A stretch of 64,000 nt of DNA from Spartobacteria bacterium (GTDB lineage: Bacteria; Verrucomicrobiota; Verrucomicrobiia; Chthoniobacterales; UBA10450), in assembly GCA_003169975.1 (NCBI GenBank), contig PNAA01000035.1:577-64576 (forward strand). Reading direction: 5' to 3'. Positions within the stretch are counted from its first letter, which is position 1, and each line of letters starts with the position of its first letter. The notes beneath the pieces were generated by a model. That model saw only the letters and a list, made by a program, of their open reading frames with translations. It did not search any database and was not told the origin of the DNA. Position numbers and translations under genes: made by a program. Positions 62,494 to 64,000 of this stretch are shown here, in pieces.

Positions 62494-63330
62494 CTAAAAC
62501 TGGTCGAAATCCGCGACGACGTTGATCGTGCCTGACGCGGGCTTCGCATTTTCGTAGGCGGGAGTGAACTGCGCGCTCTTCAAGGCATTTTCGAGCAAGG
62601 TGCCGAGGCCGCTGCCCTTGGGACTCTCGGAGATTTTCGAAGTGGCCGTGAGTGCGCCGTGCTCATCGATCGTCACCATGACCTCGGCCTTGCCGGACAC
62701 GTCGTTGTTGTCAGGTGGGAGTGAGCTGATCGCTCGCTCCATCATGGGGCGCAGCCCACCGATTAATTGCGGCTGAATGTAGTTTGTCATCCTGCGCACT
62801 CGATCGCGATCCGTCGTGAGCGAGACGACGATGACCTCTTCCCCATTTTCATGCAGGAAAAGAACGGTCCCGCCGAGATAAACCGGGACCGACTTTTGGT
62901 CGATCGTCGCCGGCGTGAAGCGCCCCCAATCGAGCGCCGTTTGCACGGCGTTCCGGAACGCATCGGTGCTGCCGATCAGGGCCTGGGTTGCCGTGACCGT
63001 TCCCTCCTCGGTGATGTCGCAGTAGAACTGCACGGCCCCGTTGGCCAACGCCGACTCCGGATCCTTCGGGAAATGGAGATATTGCGTGATGGAATCGGCT
63101 CCCTGGCTGACGAGTGCAGGCGTCACCGGACCGGTGATCGGCGGAGGGACGGCAGCACTGTAGGCACTGGAGGCACCGGGAGTATCTGCTGCGGGCGTCG
63201 CCTTGGCGGGAGTGGGAGATGCCGGCGCAGCCGCCGTTTCAGTTTTCTTTTGGCAGGCAGCGAAGACACCAAGCAAAACGGCGAGAGCGAGGAGCAGATT
63301 CGCCAATCGGCGGACGGAGATGTTTTCCAT
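62494..63330 (-). CDS. Lipoprotein with TonB C-terminal-like domains
   Basis: About 278 residues. The N-terminus [21 protein letters not shown] is a lipoprotein signal with Cys near residue 26. A Pro/Ala/Thr linker follows. Two segments look like TonB-C/AgmX-type repeats: [25 protein letters not shown] and [22 protein letters not shown], each followed by an A-x-x-ALxxGxFTPA/SAQFTPA strand. It probably works in the periplasm, but its partner is unknown. ATG 63330 is chosen over 63336. Confidence 0.65.
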   Translation of the reverse strand: MENISVRRLANLLLALAVLLGVFAACQKKTETAAAPASPTPAKATPAADTPGASSAYSAAVPPPITGPVTPALVSQGADSITQYLHFPKDPESALANGAVQFYCDITEEGTVTATQALIGSTDAFRNAVQTALDWGRFTPATIDQKSVPVYLGGTVLFLHENGEEVIVVSLTTDRDRVRRMTNYIQPQLIGGLRPMMERAISSLPPDNNDVSGKAEVMVTIDEHGALTATSKISESPKGSGLGTLLENALKSAQFTPAYENAKPASGTINVVADFDQF

Positions 63331-63446
63331 GGTCAAACTCGGTGGAAGTAACCTCTGCGGTTCGCTTGCGCAAGTCAGCGCGCCCGCGCCGCGCGCGAAA
63401 AAAAAGCACTACCCAACTGCGCCAAGCGGCCCGAGAATTAAGCCTT

Positions 63447-64000
63447 ATGGCATACGAATTACCAAAATTACCCTACCCCAACGACGCGCTCGAGCCGCAC
63501 ATCGATGCGAAGACGATGGAGATCCATCACGACAAGCATCACCAGGCGTACATCACTAACCTGAACAAGGCGCTCGAAGGCAAACCCGACCTCGCCGGCA
63601 AATCGATCGAAGACCTCATCGGCAACCTCAGCGCCGTCCCCGAAGACATCCGCACTGCGGTGCGGAACAACGGCGGCGGCCACGCCAATCACTCGTTTTT
63701 CTGGCAAATCATGGGCCCGAACGGCGGCGGCGAACCGACCGGGAAGCTGGCCGACGATATCAAAGCCACCTTCGGCAGCTTCGACGCTTTCAAGGAAAAA
63801 TTGGCCGATGCCGGGGTGAAACGATTCGGCAGCGGCTGGGCCTGGCTGATCAAGAACAAGAGCGGCAAACTGGAAATCATCTCAACGGCGAACCAGGACA
63901 GCCCGCTGATGGACGGCAACACGCCCGTGCTCGGCGTCGATGTCTGGGAACACGCTTATTATCTGAATTACCAAAACCGCCGGCCGGATTATCTCAAGGC
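63447..64000 (+). CDS. Fe/Mn superoxide dismutase, cut by the window end
   Basis: 184 codons of an Fe/Mn-type superoxide dismutase, which dismutates superoxide to O2 and H2O2. The N-terminus [20 protein letters not shown] has the typical first block; metal ligands are His in [12 protein letters not shown], His in [10 protein letters not shown], and Asp and His in [11 protein letters not shown]. The frame runs to the last base; the final ~15 residues are outside. Iron or manganese preference cannot be fixed from this. It is divergent from the lipoprotein gene. Confidence 0.96.
   Translation, partial: MAYELPKLPYPNDALEPHIDAKTMEIHHDKHHQAYITNLNKALEGKPDLAGKSIEDLIGNLSAVPEDIRTAVRNNGGGHANHSFFWQIMGPNGGGEPTGKLADDIKATFGSFDAFKEKLADAGVKRFGSGWAWLIKNKSGKLEIISTANQDSPLMDGNTPVLGVDVWEHAYYLNYQNRRPDYLK

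Overview
The window is a GC-rich bacterial chromosome segment, most likely from a soil member of the Verrucomicrobiota (Chthoniobacter/Udaeobacter-like). The clues are the 16S rRNA 3' end, a CADD-type folate protein, the TolB-like/TPR protein family and the many extragenic palindromes; a 16S comparison would settle it. There is no transposase, integrase, phage gene or CRISPR array in view.

Layout. 1-470: 3' end of a 16S rRNA gene, a strong terminator, then tRNA-Ala; no 23S follows, so the rRNA genes look unlinked, and tRNA-Ile stands alone at 8.85 kb. 0.5-16 kb: housekeeping genes (methyltransferase, threonine synthase, dicarboxylate symporter, M16 peptidase pair, VanZ, mannose-6-phosphate isomerase, YggS), with a frameshifted radical SAM gene and a frameshifted cytochrome c gene. 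13.7-20.5 kb: a minus-strand run leading from a B-family (ba3-like) cytochrome oxidase with an SCO copper chaperone into a FAD flavoprotein and DUF72 genes. 20.7-28.5 kb: CADD, then LolA, MMPL exporter, lipoprotein and halogenase-like flavoprotein (an export set like that of aryl-polyene clusters, without the synthase), then a Tat-exported vanadium-haloperoxidase-like protein. 28.8-38.1 kb: LptF/G permease, envelope and glycosyltransferase genes, and a stress/repair group (Dps, PPOX flavoprotein, DUF4404, DUF1697, Tag). 60.8-64 kb: rpsN, CorC/HlyC protein, a TonB-C-like lipoprotein and the start of a superoxide dismutase gene.

The dominant feature is 38.6-60.6 kb: nine tandem same-strand paralogues, each with an N-terminal class III nucleotidyl cyclase domain, one membrane helix, a TolB-like domain and a TPR tail. 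Several are joined by ATGA, TTGA or GTGA overlaps. All keep the metal-binding and transition-state residues, but the two purine-selecting positions are Leu and Asn, so the nucleotide product cannot be assumed. Relics of a different N-terminus (FFAELKRR) survive in the spacers. A 21-bp minisatellite lies just upstream.

A second system runs through the whole window. The word GCCTAACG/CGTTAGGC occurs 39 times by hand count (2-3 expected), 34 of them as the nonamer GCCTAACGA. It is found in every permitted reading frame, on both strands equally, and even supplies four stop codons. It is nearly absent from the oxidase operon, the haloperoxidase gene, the stress/repair block and most of the cyclase array. 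It behaves like a genome-wide DNA word of the uptake-signal or HIP1 kind.
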